A DNA stretch of 64,000 nt. Source: Verrucomicrobiota bacterium (GTDB lineage: Bacteria; Verrucomicrobiota; Verrucomicrobiia; Opitutales; UBA953). Positions 1-9,836 of this stretch are shown piece after piece; the stretch's first letter is position 1, and each line of letters begins with the position of its first letter. The stretch covers positions 1-64,000 of the forward strand of contig JAPLTV010000032.1 of assembly GCA_026397955.1 (NCBI GenBank), in the 5' to 3' direction. Below the pieces are notes generated by a model. That model did no database searches. It worked only from the letters and a program-made list of their open reading frames with translations, and had not been told where the DNA came from. The translations under genes were made by a program, and so were the position numbers.

Positions 1-713
<713 letters not shown>

Positions 714-715
714 GG

Positions 716-1024
716 TCAGAGGGGTCCGTTTACCTGGCCGTTGAAACCGTAGACCATCCGACGGCCGGCGAAGGCCACCAACGAAACACGACGGGTGTCG
801 CCGGCTTCGAAGCGCACGGCCGTGCCGGCGGCGATATTAAGGCGGAAACCGCGGGCGGCGGCGCGGTCGAACTTCAGGAGCTCATTGGCTTCCGCGAAAT
901 GGAAATGAGAACCCACCTGCACCGGACGGTCGCCGGTGTTGGCGACCTCGAGCGTGATCTCCTTCAGGCCGACGTTTGCCTCCAGGTCGGGCGCCTTGGC
1001 GGGGATGATTTCTCCAGGCTTCAT
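716..1024 (-). CDS. ureB: Urease beta subunit
   Basis: Small non-catalytic subunit of urease, 102 residues, the normal length for a separate UreB. It begins MKPGEIIPA and has the family segments [17 protein letters not shown] and FGFNGxVNG-like [11 protein letters not shown] near the end. Its ATG overlaps the ureA stop codon (ATGA), and ureC starts two bases after its own stop, so the three subunits are translationally coupled. Three separate subunits is the arrangement usual in most bacteria, unlike the fused forms of Helicobacter or plants. Confidence 0.97.
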   Translation of the reverse strand: MKPGEIIPAKAPDLEANVGLKEITLEVANTGDRPVQVGSHFHFAEANELLKFDRAAARGFRLNIAAGTAVRFEAGDTRRVSLVAFAGRRMVYGFNGQVNGPL

Positions 1025-1326
1025 GGGCGGATGGGATTGTGGACCGTGACGAGTTTCGTGCCGTCGGGGAACGTGGCCTCCACCTGCACATCGTGGATCA
1101 TCGAGCCGACGCCTTCCATGACGTCGGACTCCTTGAGGATGGTGGTGCCGTAGGACATGAGTTCAGCGACCGTCCGCCCGTCGCGCGCGCCCTCCATGAT
1201 CTCGTAAGTGATGATGGCGATCGTCTCAGGGTAATTGAGTTTCAGGCCGCGTGCCTGTCGGCGGCGGGCGAGGTCGGCGGCGACGACGACCAGGAGTTTT
1301 TCGCGTTCGCGAGGGAGGAGATGCAT
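1021..1326 (-). CDS. ureA: Urease gamma subunit
   Basis: Smallest structural subunit of urease, 101 residues. The start at [11 protein letters not shown] is chosen because UreA proteins begin exactly so; the reading frame stays open further upstream, but that part lies inside urtE and does not resemble UreA. The family stretches [24 protein letters not shown] and [25 protein letters not shown] (in pieces) are all present. It starts four bases after the urtE stop, which ties urea hydrolysis to urea uptake in one mRNA. Confidence 0.97.
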   Translation of the reverse strand: MHLLPREREKLLVVVAADLARRRQARGLKLNYPETIAIITYEIMEGARDGRTVAELMSYGTTILKESDVMEGVGSMIHDVQVEATFPDGTKLVTVHNPIRP

Positions 1327-1330
1327 GGAT

Positions 1331-2059
1331 TCAGACCTGGAGGTGGATGCGGACGACGTCGTCCGTGAGGTCGGCGATGGCGCCGGAAGAGACGACCGCG
1401 CCGCGGTCGAGGGCGTAGTAGCGGTCGGCGACCGCGCGGCAGAAATCCACGTACTGCTCCACGAGCAGAATCGCGAGGCCCGTGCCGTCGGCGCGCGGAA
1501 TCGTGCGAAGGCGGCGAAGGGTGTCGCCGATCTGCTCGATGATCGAGGGCTGGATGCCTTCGGTGGGTTCATCGAGGATCAGCAGCTTCGGGTCGCACAG
1601 GAGCGCGCGGCCGATGGCCAGCTGCTGCTGCTGCCCGCCGGAAAGCACACCGCCCTTGCGGCCGAGCATCTCCTTCAGGACCGGGAAGAGTTCGTAGACG
1701 CGCTCGAGGGCGTTCGCGGCATCGGCGCCTTTACGGCCATGGACCACGAGGCCGATGCGGAGGTTCTCCTCCACGGTCATGTGCGGGAAGATATCACGGC
1801 CCTGGGGGACGTAGCCGATGCCGAGGCGCGCCCGGACGTCGGTGGCGAGGCGATGGATCGGCTTCTCTTCAAACATAATCGCGCCTGCTCGAACGGGGAG
1901 AAGTCCGGTAATCGTCTTGAGCGTGGTCGTCTTGCCGACTCCGTTACGGCCCATCAGCGCCACGACCTCGCCTGGGCGGACCTCGAGCTCGACTCCACGG
2001 AGGATGCGCGAGCCCGAGATATCGGCCTCGACGGACTTAAGATGCAGGAGGGTGCTCAT
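1331..2059 (-). CDS. urtE: Urea ABC transporter ATP-binding protein UrtE
   Basis: One of the two cytoplasmic ATPases that drive high-affinity urea import. At 242 residues it has Walker [10 protein letters not shown] (about 37-45), signature [12 protein letters not shown] (about 138) and Walker [16 protein letters not shown], the TEGIQPS ending being typical of UrtE and LivF-type proteins. Its ATG overlaps the urtD stop (ATGA) and the urease genes follow immediately. Branched-chain amino acid transport ATPases are the nearest relatives, but the linkage to ureABC and to urtA settles the call. Confidence 0.93.
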   Translation of the reverse strand: MSTLLHLKSVEADISGSRILRGVELEVRPGEVVALMGRNGVGKTTTLKTITGLLPVRAGAIMFEEKPIHRLATDVRARLGIGYVPQGRDIFPHMTVEENLRIGLVVHGRKGADAANALERVYELFPVLKEMLGRKGGVLSGGQQQQLAIGRALLCDPKLLILDEPTEGIQPSIIEQIGDTLRRLRTIPRADGTGLAILLVEQYVDFCRAVADRYYALDRGAVVSSGAIADLTDDVVRIHLQV

Positions 2060-2832
2060 CGGGTGCCGTGTTTGCCGCGACCCAGGTAGACCTCGCGGAC
2101 GCGAGGGTCGGCCTGGACGTCGTCGAATTTCCCTTCGCAGAGCAAGGCGCCCTGATGGAGGACGGTCACCCGTCCGTTGGCGGCGATCTGTTTCACGAAG
2201 GCCATGTCATGCTCGACCACCACCAGGCTGTGCTTGCCCGCGAGGGAAAGCAGCAGTTCGCCGGTGCGGTGCGTCTCTTCGTCCGTCATGCCGGCGGCGG
2301 GCTCGTCGACGAGCAACACGCGGGGTTCCTGGGCGAGGAGCATGCCGATCTCGAGCCACTGCTTCTCGCCGTGCGCGAGGAGTCCGGCCTTCCATTCGCC
2401 CTTGGCCTCGAGCCGGATGAGTTTCAGCAACTCGTCGATCCGGTCGTTGTCCGTCGAGTTCAGCCGATGGAAAAGCGAGGCGAACACCCCTCGGGTGCCG
2501 CGGAGCGACAAGATCAGGTTCTCGCGGACCGTATGCTCGGCGTAGACGCTGGGTGTCTGGAACTTCCGCCCGATGCCGAGGCGATTGATCGCCACCTCAT
2601 CGAGCTTCGTCAGGTCATGCGTGTCGGCCGGATCGGTGCCGAACTCGATCTTGCCCTTGTCGGGCTGCGTGCGCCCGGTGAGCAGGTCGAAGAACGTGGA
2701 TTTGCCGGCGCCGTTCGGTCCGATGACGGTGCGGAGTTCGCCTTCGAACAAGTAGAAGTTGAGGTTGGAGATGGCCTTGAAGCCATCGTAGGTCTTCGAG
2801 ACGTCTTCGACCGTGAGGAGAGGATGGGCCAT
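2056..2832 (-). CDS. urtD: Urea ABC transporter ATP-binding protein UrtD
   Basis: Second ATPase of the urea importer, 258 residues. Walker A GPNGAGKST (about 38-46), Walker B VLLVDEPAAGMTDEE and the unusual signature LAHGEKQWLEIGMLL, in which the LSGGQ serine-glycine pair is replaced by AHGEK, are characteristic of UrtD and LivG-type subunits. It starts three bases after urtC ends and overlaps urtE by four bases, so both ATPases should be made in similar amounts. It would pair with UrtE below the UrtB/UrtC membrane domain. Confidence 0.93.
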   Translation of the reverse strand: MAHPLLTVEDVSKTYDGFKAISNLNFYLFEGELRTVIGPNGAGKSTFFDLLTGRTQPDKGKIEFGTDPADTHDLTKLDEVAINRLGIGRKFQTPSVYAEHTVRENLILSLRGTRGVFASLFHRLNSTDNDRIDELLKLIRLEAKGEWKAGLLAHGEKQWLEIGMLLAQEPRVLLVDEPAAGMTDEETHRTGELLLSLAGKHSLVVVEHDMAFVKQIAANGRVTVLHQGALLCEGKFDDVQADPRVREVYLGRGKHGTR

Positions 2833-2835
2833 GGT

Positions 2836-3954
2836 TCAGGCGGCGGGAGCCGATGTGGGGGCGGGACGGAATCTCTGCCAGAGTCCGCGGAGTTTTTCGG
2901 GGAGGCTGACGAGTCCGCCCGGCAGGAAGAGCACCACCAGCAGGAAGAGACCGCCGAGCAGGATGAGCCAGAGGTCGGGGATCGCGCGGGTCGCGTAGCT
3001 CTTGAGCATATTCACGAAGACCGCGCCAAGGATTGGCCCGAGCAGCGTGCCGCGGCCACCGACGGCGACCCAGACAATCGCCTCGAGAGATTTCTCTGGG
3101 GTCATGTCGCTTGGATTGATGATGCCGACCTGCGGGACGTAGAGCGCACCGCCAATCGCGGCGATCAGGGCCGCGAGGACGAACAGGAAGAGCTTGAAGG
3201 CTGGCGTGGCGTAACCGCTGAAGAGCGTCCGGTTCTCGCCGTCGCGGATCGCGCGCTGGACTAGGCCGAATTTCGTGCCCTCGAGCCAGCGGAGCAAGAT
3301 GACCACGCCGATCAGCACCACCGCCGTCGCGATGAAGAGCCCGCGCTGCGTGGCCGGCTCGAGAAGGGAAAAGCCCAGCTCCGTCTTAAAGTCGGTGAAG
3401 CCGTTGTTGCCGCCCATCAGCGTGTTGTTGCGGAAGAAGATGAGCGCGCCGGCATAGGTGAGCGCCTGCGTGAGAATCGAGAAGTAGACACCCTTGATGC
3501 GCGAGCGGAAGGCCAGCCAGCCGAAGACGCCCGCGATGATTCCAGGAAGTAGGAAGACCATCAGCATCGCGAAAGAGAAATGCTCGAACGGCTTCCAGAA
3601 GCCTGGGAGCTCCGTCCAGCCCAAGAAGACCAAGAAGTCGGGGATCGGCTTATGGTACTGCCCCTGATCGCCGATCATGCGCATCAGGTACATCCCGTGC
3701 ATGTAACCGCCGAGGGCGAAGAAGAGCCCCTGCCCGAGCGACAGCAGCCCCGTGCCACCCCAGAGCAGGTTGACCGAGAGCGCGAGCAACGCGTAGCACA
3801 GGTACTTGCCCCAGAGGTTGAGCGTGAAGTGGTCGATCACGCCGAAGACGTCGAGCGTCGGCATGATCAGCACCGCGACGACCGTGAACGCGAGCAGCGC
3901 GGCGACGGTGTCGCTCGGCGGCGGCGGAGGGGCGTATTTTTCGGGAGAAGCCAT
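2836..3954 (-). CDS. urtC: Urea ABC transporter permease UrtC
   Basis: Inner-membrane permease, 372 residues with about nine to ten hydrophobic segments starting near residue 18. The stretches LLWGGTGLLSLGQGLFFALGG (in part), NNTLMGGNNGFTDF and AVGGRGTLLGPILGAVFVN are those of the LivM/UrtC permease family. The gene lies between urtB and urtD with gaps of three bases on each side. The C-terminal tail is short and proline/alanine rich, as often in this family. Confidence 0.93.
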   Translation of the reverse strand: MASPEKYAPPPPPSDTVAALLAFTVVAVLIMPTLDVFGVIDHFTLNLWGKYLCYALLALSVNLLWGGTGLLSLGQGLFFALGGYMHGMYLMRMIGDQGQYHKPIPDFLVFLGWTELPGFWKPFEHFSFAMLMVFLLPGIIAGVFGWLAFRSRIKGVYFSILTQALTYAGALIFFRNNTLMGGNNGFTDFKTELGFSLLEPATQRGLFIATAVVLIGVVILLRWLEGTKFGLVQRAIRDGENRTLFSGYATPAFKLFLFVLAALIAAIGGALYVPQVGIINPSDMTPEKSLEAIVWVAVGGRGTLLGPILGAVFVNMLKSYATRAIPDLWLILLGGLFLLVVLFLPGGLVSLPEKLRGLWQRFRPAPTSAPAA

Positions 3955-3957
3955 GGG

Positions 3958-5706
3958 TCAGTCGAGGCTGCGGGAGCGCGCGGCGAAGAGGCCGGAGGGA
4001 CGCCACTGCAGGAAGAGGATGATGACGCACAACACCAGGATCTTGCCGAAGACGGCGGAGTCCTGTGCGAGGTTCTGGAGGGCGCCGCCCACGAAGGGCA
4101 CGTTGGCGAGGGCGCCGGCGACCGTGGGGGAATACTGCTGCGTGAACTGATCGAACGAGCCGATGCCCAGTCCGCTGATGACCGTTCCCACGAGGTCACC
4201 CACGCCTCCCACGACGACCACCATGAAACTGTCGACCACGTAGGACTGGCCGAGCGACGGGCCGACGTTGCCGATCTGGCTGAGGAAGGCGCCGGCGAGG
4301 CCCGCCAGGCCGCTGCCCAAGGCGAAGGTCAGCATATTGACGCGCTCGGTGCGCACGCCCATACAGGCGGCCATCTGGCGGTTCTGGGTCACGCTGCGGA
4401 TGAGCAGGCCGACCGAGGTGCGCGTGAGCACAAGCCAGACGCCCACCACGATGAGGGTCGCGAAGCCGATGACGAAGACACGGTTCCAGCCGAGAAGGAT
4501 GTCGCCGACGATCCAATTGCCGCTGAGGTAGGCCGGGCTGCCAACCTGGACGTTGTTGGCGCCAAAGGTCAGGCGCAGCAGCTGCTGCAGCAGCAACGAG
4601 ACGCCCCAGGTGGCGAGCAGGCTCTCCAGCGGGCGACGGTAGAGGAAGCGGATGACGCCGCGTTCGAGCAGGATGCCGGCACCGGCGGCGACGAGGAAGC
4701 TGAGCGGCAACGCGAAGAGGAAGTAGGATTCGCGCCACCAGCCGGTCGCATGCAGGCCGGGGAGGCTGACCGAAAAGCCGAAGGGCGACAGCGCGAGCCC
4801 GTTGGCGAAGATATTCTGCACGACGTAGGTCGTATAGGCGCCGATCGCGATCATCTCGCCGTGCGCCATGTTGATGACGCCCATCAGGCCGAAGGTGATG
4901 GCTAGGCCCAGCGCGACGATGATAAGGATGCTGCCGAGGCTGAGGCTGCGGAACATCGTGCCCCCGAAGTCGACGACGGTGCGGTGGCGTTCGACCGCCT
5001 GCAGGGCCGAGCGGGCCGCCGCGAGGAGCGCTTCGTCTTTGACCGCCGTGGCGTCCTTGATGATCGCCTTCACGAAGTCGGTGCTCGCGAGAGACTGCAG
5101 CGACTCGAGCTCCTTTAGCGCGGCGAGCTTCACGGCGGGGTCCGGAGACTTCAGGCGGACCAGGGCGAGCGCCTCACGGAGGGCTTTGATCGCCTGCGGG
5201 TCGGTCTCGATTGCGAGACGCTTCTCGAGGGCCGGGAGTTTCTCGCTCTGCTGTCCCTGGCCGATGGCGGCGATCGCGCCGAGTTTCTTGGCCGGATTGG
5301 CCGAAGAAAGGTCTGTTAGGTCGAGGACGGCTTTCATGATTCGACGCAGGTTCGCCGAATGGGAGGCCGCGTTGAGGTCGTCGGCGGCCAAACGCACCCC
5401 GGCAGGCTTGCCTGAGATGATGTCGACGGCCGACTGCGTGCCCTGAGAGTCCTTCGTGCCCTCCAGGAGGACGACCATGGTGGGCTTGCCTGGAGCCTCG
5501 AAGAGGAAGAGCTTATCTTTGCGCCAAGCATCGAGCAACGGCAGGATGGATTCGTCCGCGTTCCCCATCAGCTCCGTCAGGATCTCACCCTGGGCTTTTT
5601 CGGACTTCGCGACCGCGGCACGGGCGATGATAGCCTGCGGCGCTTCGGCGTAAACCGCGACGAATCCCGCGAGAAGGGCCGCGATGATGATGAAAGTCTT
5701 CCGCAC
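3958..5706 (-). CDS. urtB: Urea ABC transporter permease UrtB with N-terminal extracytoplasmic domain
   Basis: 582 residues, begun with GTG. A signal-like hydrophobic start (FIIIAALLAGFVAVYA) is followed by about 220 helical, HEAT-like residues and then, from about residue 255, a LivH/UrtB permease with motifs GLMGVINMAHGEMIAIGAY and GDLVGTVISGLGIG. The long N-terminal domain is also known in other UrtB proteins; its job is unclear, contact with UrtA being a reasonable guess. A sigma-54-like motif (5721-5736) and a strong hairpin (5744-5771) lie just upstream, which separates its expression from that of urtA. If the motif is used, transcription would begin only about four bases before the GTG. 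Confidence 0.93.
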   Translation of the reverse strand: MRKTFIIIAALLAGFVAVYAEAPQAIIARAAVAKSEKAQGEILTELMGNADESILPLLDAWRKDKLFLFEAPGKPTMVVLLEGTKDSQGTQSAVDIISGKPAGVRLAADDLNAASHSANLRRIMKAVLDLTDLSSANPAKKLGAIAAIGQGQQSEKLPALEKRLAIETDPQAIKALREALALVRLKSPDPAVKLAALKELESLQSLASTDFVKAIIKDATAVKDEALLAAARSALQAVERHRTVVDFGGTMFRSLSLGSILIIVALGLAITFGLMGVINMAHGEMIAIGAYTTYVVQNIFANGLALSPFGFSVSLPGLHATGWWRESYFLFALPLSFLVAAGAGILLERGVIRFLYRRPLESLLATWGVSLLLQQLLRLTFGANNVQVGSPAYLSGNWIVGDILLGWNRVFVIGFATLIVVGVWLVLTRTSVGLLIRSVTQNRQMAACMGVRTERVNMLTFALGSGLAGLAGAFLSQIGNVGPSLGQSYVVDSFMVVVVGGVGDLVGTVISGLGIGSFDQFTQQYSPTVAGALANVPFVGGALQNLAQDSAVFGKILVLCVIILFLQWRPSGLFAARSRSLD

Positions 5707-5720
5707 GATGATTACTAGTG

Positions 5721-5736
5721 AGCAACTACCGTGCCA
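5721..5736 (-). promoter_or_regulatory. Sigma-54-type promoter motif before urtB
   Basis: Read on the minus strand the site is TGGCACGGTAGTTGCT, a full match to the sigma-54 consensus TGGCACG-N4-TTGC with GG and GC ten bases apart. Predicted transcription start is about 5710, only four bases before the urtB GTG, so the message would be nearly leaderless; this is the main reason for doubt. It lies immediately after the hairpin that ends urtA, which fits a second, nitrogen-controlled promoter for urtBCDE-ureABC. Confidence 0.5.
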
Positions 5737-5743
5737 AAAGGAA

Positions 5744-5771
5744 GAGGGCGGACCCCCTCAGGTCCGCCCTC
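5744..5771 (-). terminator. Hairpin between urtA and urtB (terminator or attenuator)
   Basis: Perfect 11-bp stem GAGGGCGGACC / GGTCCGCCCTC with a six-base loop, followed on the minus strand by a pyrimidine-rich TTCCTTTTGG. It can act as a partial terminator or as a 3' stabiliser of the urtA message, giving more binding protein than permease, as is common for binding-protein transporters. Confidence 0.65.
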
Positions 5772-5805
5772 GCTATGAAGCACCGACAACTGGCAAATGT
5801 GAGGC

Positions 5806-7068
5806 TTACTTCGTGAACTTACCCTTGAGCCAAGGCTCGCCGTAGACGTTGTCGAAGGACTTCAGGATCTTGAACTGGCCGTCCGCCTTGGTCTCGCCGA
5901 TGAACACGTTCTTGGTGAGGTGCATGTTGGGCTGGGTCGTGACCTTGCCGCCGGGGCCGTCGAAGGACACGCCGGACTTCCAGGCTTCACGGACCTTATC
6001 CACGTCGAAGGAACCAGCCTTCTCGACGCACGCCTTCCAGAGGTAGACGCCATCGTAGGAGAGAACCATCGGGGAGCAGGTCACGCGACCGTCCTTGACG
6101 ATACCGGGGACCGTGCTCTTGCCGAGCCAGGCCTGGAAATCAGTCACGAACTTCTTGTTGGCCGGAGACTTGATCGTCTGGAAGTAGGTCCAGCAACCGA
6201 GCTGGCCCACGAGCTTGTCGGCCGGGAGACCGCGGAACTCGTCTTCCGAGATCGAGAACGAGACGACCGGGCAGGATTCAGCCGTGAGGCCAGAGGCGGC
6301 GTACTCCTTGAAGAAGGGCACGTTGGTATCTCCGTTCAGGGTGCTGACCACCGCGGCACCACCGCCGGCGGAGAACTGCTTGATCTCGGCGACGATCTGC
6401 TGGTAGTCCGTGTGACCGAACGGCGTGTACTTGCCGGCCGAGATGATCTTGCCGGAAGCGTCCTTGCGGAAGCCGCCGCCGATATTCTCGATCGGAACGC
6501 CCTTGCTCAGGAGGTACTCGAGCAGGACCAGGTTGGTGGTCTGCGGGTAGACGTAGTCGGAGCCCAGGAGGTAGAACTTCTTTACGCCCTGCGCCAAGAG
6601 GTAGTCGACCGCAGGGGTGGCCTGCTGGTTGACGGCCTCGGCGGTGTAAGCGACGTTCTTGGACTCTTCTTCGCCTTCGTACTGGACGGGGTAGAAGAGG
6701 AGGCCGTTGTTCTTCTCATAGACTGGGAGGACGGACTTGCGGGACACCGAGGTCCAGCAGCCGAACGTCACAGCGACCTTGTCCTGTTCCAGCAGCTGCT
6801 TCGCCTTCTCGGCAAAGAGCGGCCAGTTCGAGGCGCCGTCGACGACGACCGGCTCAATCTTCTTGCCGAGGACGCCACCCTTGGCGTTGATCTCGTCGAA
6901 GGTGAAGAGCAGGACGTCGCGGAGGGAGGTCTCCGAGATCGCCATCGTGCCTGACAGCGAGTGGAGGACACCAACCTTGACGGTTTCTTCCGCCCGGGCG
7001 GGCGAAACGAGGGAGGCCAGGGCGAGAGCCCCGACAGAGAACAGGCTGGTGATGCGCGTGGGTGACAT
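5806..7068 (-). CDS. urtA: Urea ABC transporter substrate-binding protein UrtA
   Basis: Periplasmic urea-binding protein, 420 residues with a cleavable signal peptide ending near ASLVSPARA. The mature protein starts [20 protein letters not shown], the typical UrtA/FmdD opening, and continues with [19 protein letters not shown] and [13 protein letters not shown]-like [11 protein letters not shown]. It is of the type I periplasmic-binding fold (LivJ-like). It follows the porin gene by 31 bases and is followed by a strong hairpin and then urtB. Aliphatic amides are a possible alternative ligand, but the urease genes downstream favour urea. Confidence 0.94.
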   Translation of the reverse strand: MSPTRITSLFSVGALALASLVSPARAEETVKVGVLHSLSGTMAISETSLRDVLLFTFDEINAKGGVLGKKIEPVVVDGASNWPLFAEKAKQLLEQDKVAVTFGCWTSVSRKSVLPVYEKNNGLLFYPVQYEGEEESKNVAYTAEAVNQQATPAVDYLLAQGVKKFYLLGSDYVYPQTTNLVLLEYLLSKGVPIENIGGGFRKDASGKIISAGKYTPFGHTDYQQIVAEIKQFSAGGGAAVVSTLNGDTNVPFFKEYAASGLTAESCPVVSFSISEDEFRGLPADKLVGQLGCWTYFQTIKSPANKKFVTDFQAWLGKSTVPGIVKDGRVTCSPMVLSYDGVYLWKACVEKAGSFDVDKVREAWKSGVSFDGPGGKVTTQPNMHLTKNVFIGETKADGQFKILKSFDNVYGEPWLKGKFTK

Positions 7069-7099
7069 GGTGGGAAGCTGGGTGGTTTAAGTCCTCCGA

Positions 7100-8038
7100 T
7101 TAGAACTTAAAGAGGCTCTGGATCGCGTAGAACGTCGAGCTCGAGGTCGAGGCGCCGGCACCGGAGTTGTCGACGTAGGAGACCTCGGCGCGCACGGTGA
7201 ACTTGTCGGTGAACGCGTAAGCAGGAGAGAACGTGTACTTTACAAACTTGGCGTTCTGGACGTCGCTGCTTTCACCGGAAAGACGGGCGGTGTAGGAGAG
7301 CTTGGAGTCGACACTCTTGGTGTAAGCCAGGAGCCAGTTGTAGCCGTCGCTTTCCTTGACGAGATATTCGGCGCCGAGGGACTCGGTCTTGCTCAGGGCA
7401 TAGGAGACCCAGAGGTCGTAGACCGCGCCGCCGTTGTCGTTATCCTGGAGACCGCCGAGCCAGATCTGCGTGTCCTTGATACCCTTGTAGGTATAGTAGG
7501 CTTCGAGACCCTTCTTGCTATAGTCGCCATCGCCATTGAAGAGCGTGGAGCCATAGATGGAGTCGACGACCGCGGCACCGATACCATGGTTACCGGTGGT
7601 GTAATCGAACTTCACGCCGGTGTGGTAGGCCGGGACGGGGCCGCCAAGGAGGCCGCCGTTGGCGTAGCTGATCTGCGCCATGTTGATGGTGTCGAAAGCT
7701 TCGTAGCCCATGTAGGACAGGAAGTTGCCGGCGGTGATGGTCAGGCCCGAACCCGCGTCGAAGGTGACGTAGGCGTCCAGGAGGTCGGCGTCGGTGCCGT
7801 TATAATAGAGGCTGGCGTAGGCCGTGACGTTGGTCGCGAGCTTGGCGGTGACGCCAAACTTGGCGGCGGTCAGGTCCAGGTCAGACACCGACTTGGCGCC
7901 AGAGTCCTTGGAGATGGAGCCAGTCACGGCGGCATAACCGCTGAACGTCACCGCGGGAGCGGGAGCGTCGGCGGCCTGGGCGGCGATCGAGGAAGCAGCG
8001 GCGAGGAAGGCTACTGCGAGTTTGGTGTGGGTCTTCAT
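7100..8038 (-). CDS. Outer-membrane porin-like beta-barrel, first gene of the urea operon
   Basis: 312 residues from the ATG at 8038: signal peptide KLAVAFLAAASSIAAQA then an alanine/proline linker and a series of alternating hydrophobic strands rich in Tyr, ending FKF, the terminal aromatic expected for insertion by the BAM complex. The pattern resembles TorF-type and FmdC-like putative porins. It is transcribed with urtA (31-base gap), so it probably lets urea or short amides cross the outer membrane; that substrate is inferred from context only. A sigma-54-like promoter lies 41-56 bases upstream. No Shine-Dalgarno sequence is visible. Confidence 0.85.
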   Translation of the reverse strand: MKTHTKLAVAFLAAASSIAAQAADAPAPAVTFSGYAAVTGSISKDSGAKSVSDLDLTAAKFGVTAKLATNVTAYASLYYNGTDADLLDAYVTFDAGSGLTITAGNFLSYMGYEAFDTINMAQISYANGGLLGGPVPAYHTGVKFDYTTGNHGIGAAVVDSIYGSTLFNGDGDYSKKGLEAYYTYKGIKDTQIWLGGLQDNDNGGAVYDLWVSYALSKTESLGAEYLVKESDGYNWLLAYTKSVDSKLSYTARLSGESSDVQNAKFVKYTFSPAYAFTDKFTVRAEVSYVDNSGAGASTSSSTFYAIQSLFKF

Positions 8039-8078
8039 GGTGGTGGTGTTGGTTGGTGCTTGGGTGCGACAGCGTTTG

Positions 8079-8094
8079 AGCATCGGCCGTGCCA
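8079..8094 (-). promoter_or_regulatory. Sigma-54-type promoter motif before the porin-urt-ure operon
   Basis: The minus strand reads TGGCACGGCCGATGCT, matching TGGCACG-N4-TTGC at all but one base and with correct GG-to-GC spacing. The predicted start near 8068 gives a 30-base leader before the porin ATG. Sigma-54 and NtrC commonly control urea use, and an NtrC-type activator is encoded at 36027, although nothing shows that this one is the regulator. Confidence 0.6.
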
Positions 8095-8270
8095 AAGTGT
8101 TTTTTCGCGTCGTCGCGGCGGAAAGCGTGTCACGATTTGGTCACGCGTGCCGAAAGTCGGCGTCACCGGTTTTCGATTGTGAGCAAGTTGCGAAAAATTG
8201 GTCAGCGCGGCGGGTCGTGCTCCGTTTTTTACCGCTGGCTAAAAAGACGCATGCCCGCTTGATTATATCC

Positions 8271-9263
8271 ATGCACCCAGCTGACCCCGCTCGCTACGCC
8301 CACCCGTCGTTCCAGGCGCGTTGCGGCAAGTCCGGCCTCCATCTTCCCAAGGTCTCGCTAGGACTCTGGCATAACTTCGGAAGCGTCGACGACTACGCCA
8401 ATGCCCGGTCGATCGCCCTCCGCGCCTTCGACCTCGGCGTGACGCACTTCGACTTGGCGAACAACTACGGTCCGGTCCCAGGCTCCGCGGAAGAAACCTT
8501 CGGTCGCATCCTCCGCGAAGACCTCGCCGCCTATCGCGACGAGCTGATTATCTCCACTAAGGCCGGCTACACCATGTGGCCGGGACCCCATGGCGACTTC
8601 GGGTCCCGCAAATACCTCCTGGCCTCCTTGGACCAGTCGCTGAGGCGGATGGGGCTACCCTACGTCGACATCTTCTATAGCCACCGTCGCGACCCGAACA
8701 CCCCAATGGAAGAAACCATGGGCGCACTCGCCCAGGCCGTCCGCTCGGGTAAGGCCCTCTACGCGGCCATCTCTAATTACAATCCCGCCGACACCGCCCG
8801 GGCCTGCGCGATCCTCCGCGACCTCGGCACGCCCTGCGTGGTCCACCAACCTAAATATAGCATGTTCGAGCGCACCCCGGAAGCCGGCCTGCTCGATACC
8901 GTGGAAAAGGAAGGCATCGGCTGCGCGGTCTTCTCCCCGCTCGCCCAAGGGATGCTGACGGACCGATACCTTAAAGGCATCCCGGCGGACGCTCGGGCCG
9001 GCAAGGTTCATGGCTTCCTGCGCCCCGAACAGGTCGATGCCGTCCGTATGGAAAAAGTCCGCGGTCTCGCCAAGGTCGCCGAAGAACGCGGTCAGCCCCT
9101 CGCCTCGATGGCCTTAGCCTGGGTGCTCCGCGACAAGCGCGTGACCACGGCGATCATCGGCGCCAGCAAGGTGGCCCAACTCGAGCAGTGCGTGGCCGCC
9201 GCCCATTCTGCGCCGTTCGCCTCCGAGGAACTGAAGCGAATCGACACCATCTTGGCGGGCTAA
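8271..9263 (+). CDS. Aldo/keto reductase, YghZ/GAP-reductase type
   Basis: 330 residues from the ATG at 8271; the frame is open upstream but lacks family sequence and would run into the porin promoter. NADPH-dependent TIM-barrel reductase. Catalytic residues are visible: D61 and Y66 in HFDLANNYGP, K97 in ISTKAGYTMWPGPHGD. The stretch GPHGDFGSRKYL and the YSHRRDPNTPMEETMGAL segment are typical of the L-glyceraldehyde-3-phosphate reductase (YghZ) and potassium-channel beta-subunit group. It stands alone, divergent from the urea operon with 232 bases between them; a TATAT-like element lies just before the start. Physiological substrate cannot be read from the sequence. Confidence 0.9.
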   Translation: MHPADPARYAHPSFQARCGKSGLHLPKVSLGLWHNFGSVDDYANARSIALRAFDLGVTHFDLANNYGPVPGSAEETFGRILREDLAAYRDELIISTKAGYTMWPGPHGDFGSRKYLLASLDQSLRRMGLPYVDIFYSHRRDPNTPMEETMGALAQAVRSGKALYAAISNYNPADTARACAILRDLGTPCVVHQPKYSMFERTPEAGLLDTVEKEGIGCAVFSPLAQGMLTDRYLKGIPADARAGKVHGFLRPEQVDAVRMEKVRGLAKVAEERGQPLASMALAWVLRDKRVTTAIIGASKVAQLEQCVAAAHSAPFASEELKRIDTILAG

Positions 9264-9312
9264 AGAGCACTCCGGGGTTGTGCCGTCGAAGCCCGCCCGC
9301 AAGGTGGAGTCC

Positions 9313-9834
9313 ATGTCCGCCGGTGCCCCCCTTCCCTTCAAGATTAGCGTCCTCGTCTTCATGCATGACGAGGCCGGACGGCTCCTGCTCATCCAGCGCA
9401 CCAAGGCCCCCAACATCGGCTGCTGGAGCCCCATCGGCGGCAAACTCGAGATGGCCACGGGCGAATCCCCTTTCGAATGCGCCGTCCGCGAAACCGAAGA
9501 AGAGACCGGCGCGAAGGTGACGACCACCGACCTCCATCTCTTCGGGATGATCTCCGAGAAAGGCTACGAAGGCCAGTCGCACTGGCTGATGTTCCTCTTC
9601 GACTGCCGCAAGCCGCTGAAGGGCCTCCCCCAGACGATCGACGAAGGAAAGTTCGGTTTCTTCGCCCGCGAAGAACTGAACCGCACCGCGATTCCGGAGA
9701 CCGACCGCACCCTGCTCTGGCCTGTCTACGACGAGCACCGCCGTGGGTTCATGGCCTATCGCGCCGAATGCCATCCGGGACAGCCGCTGCAGATGATCGT
9801 GGAAGAGACGCGCGACCGTCCTAACCTCGACTGA
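9313..9834 (+). CDS. Nudix hydrolase
   Basis: 173 residues from the ATG at 9313, which follows an AAGGTGGAG purine tract; a GTG at 9280 would add 11 residues. The Nudix box is complete: GGKLEMATGES followed by AVRETEEETGA (about residues 42-65), the REx2EE glutamates binding the metal. The end (IVEETRDRPNLD) is polar. Nudix enzymes split nucleoside diphosphate derivatives; the substrate is unknown. The kinase-like gene follows after two bases, so the two are probably co-transcribed. Confidence 0.9.
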   Translation: MSAGAPLPFKISVLVFMHDEAGRLLLIQRTKAPNIGCWSPIGGKLEMATGESPFECAVRETEEETGAKVTTTDLHLFGMISEKGYEGQSHWLMFLFDCRKPLKGLPQTIDEGKFGFFAREELNRTAIPETDRTLLWPVYDEHRRGFMAYRAECHPGQPLQMIVEETRDRPNLD

Positions 9835-9836
9835 CG

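Noticed and set aside
3580-4905. Long plus-strand reading frame (441 codons) opposite urtC/urtB, rich in Glu, Arg and Ala
   Set aside because: Antisense shadow of GC-rich genes with clear family matches; no motif, no start signal.
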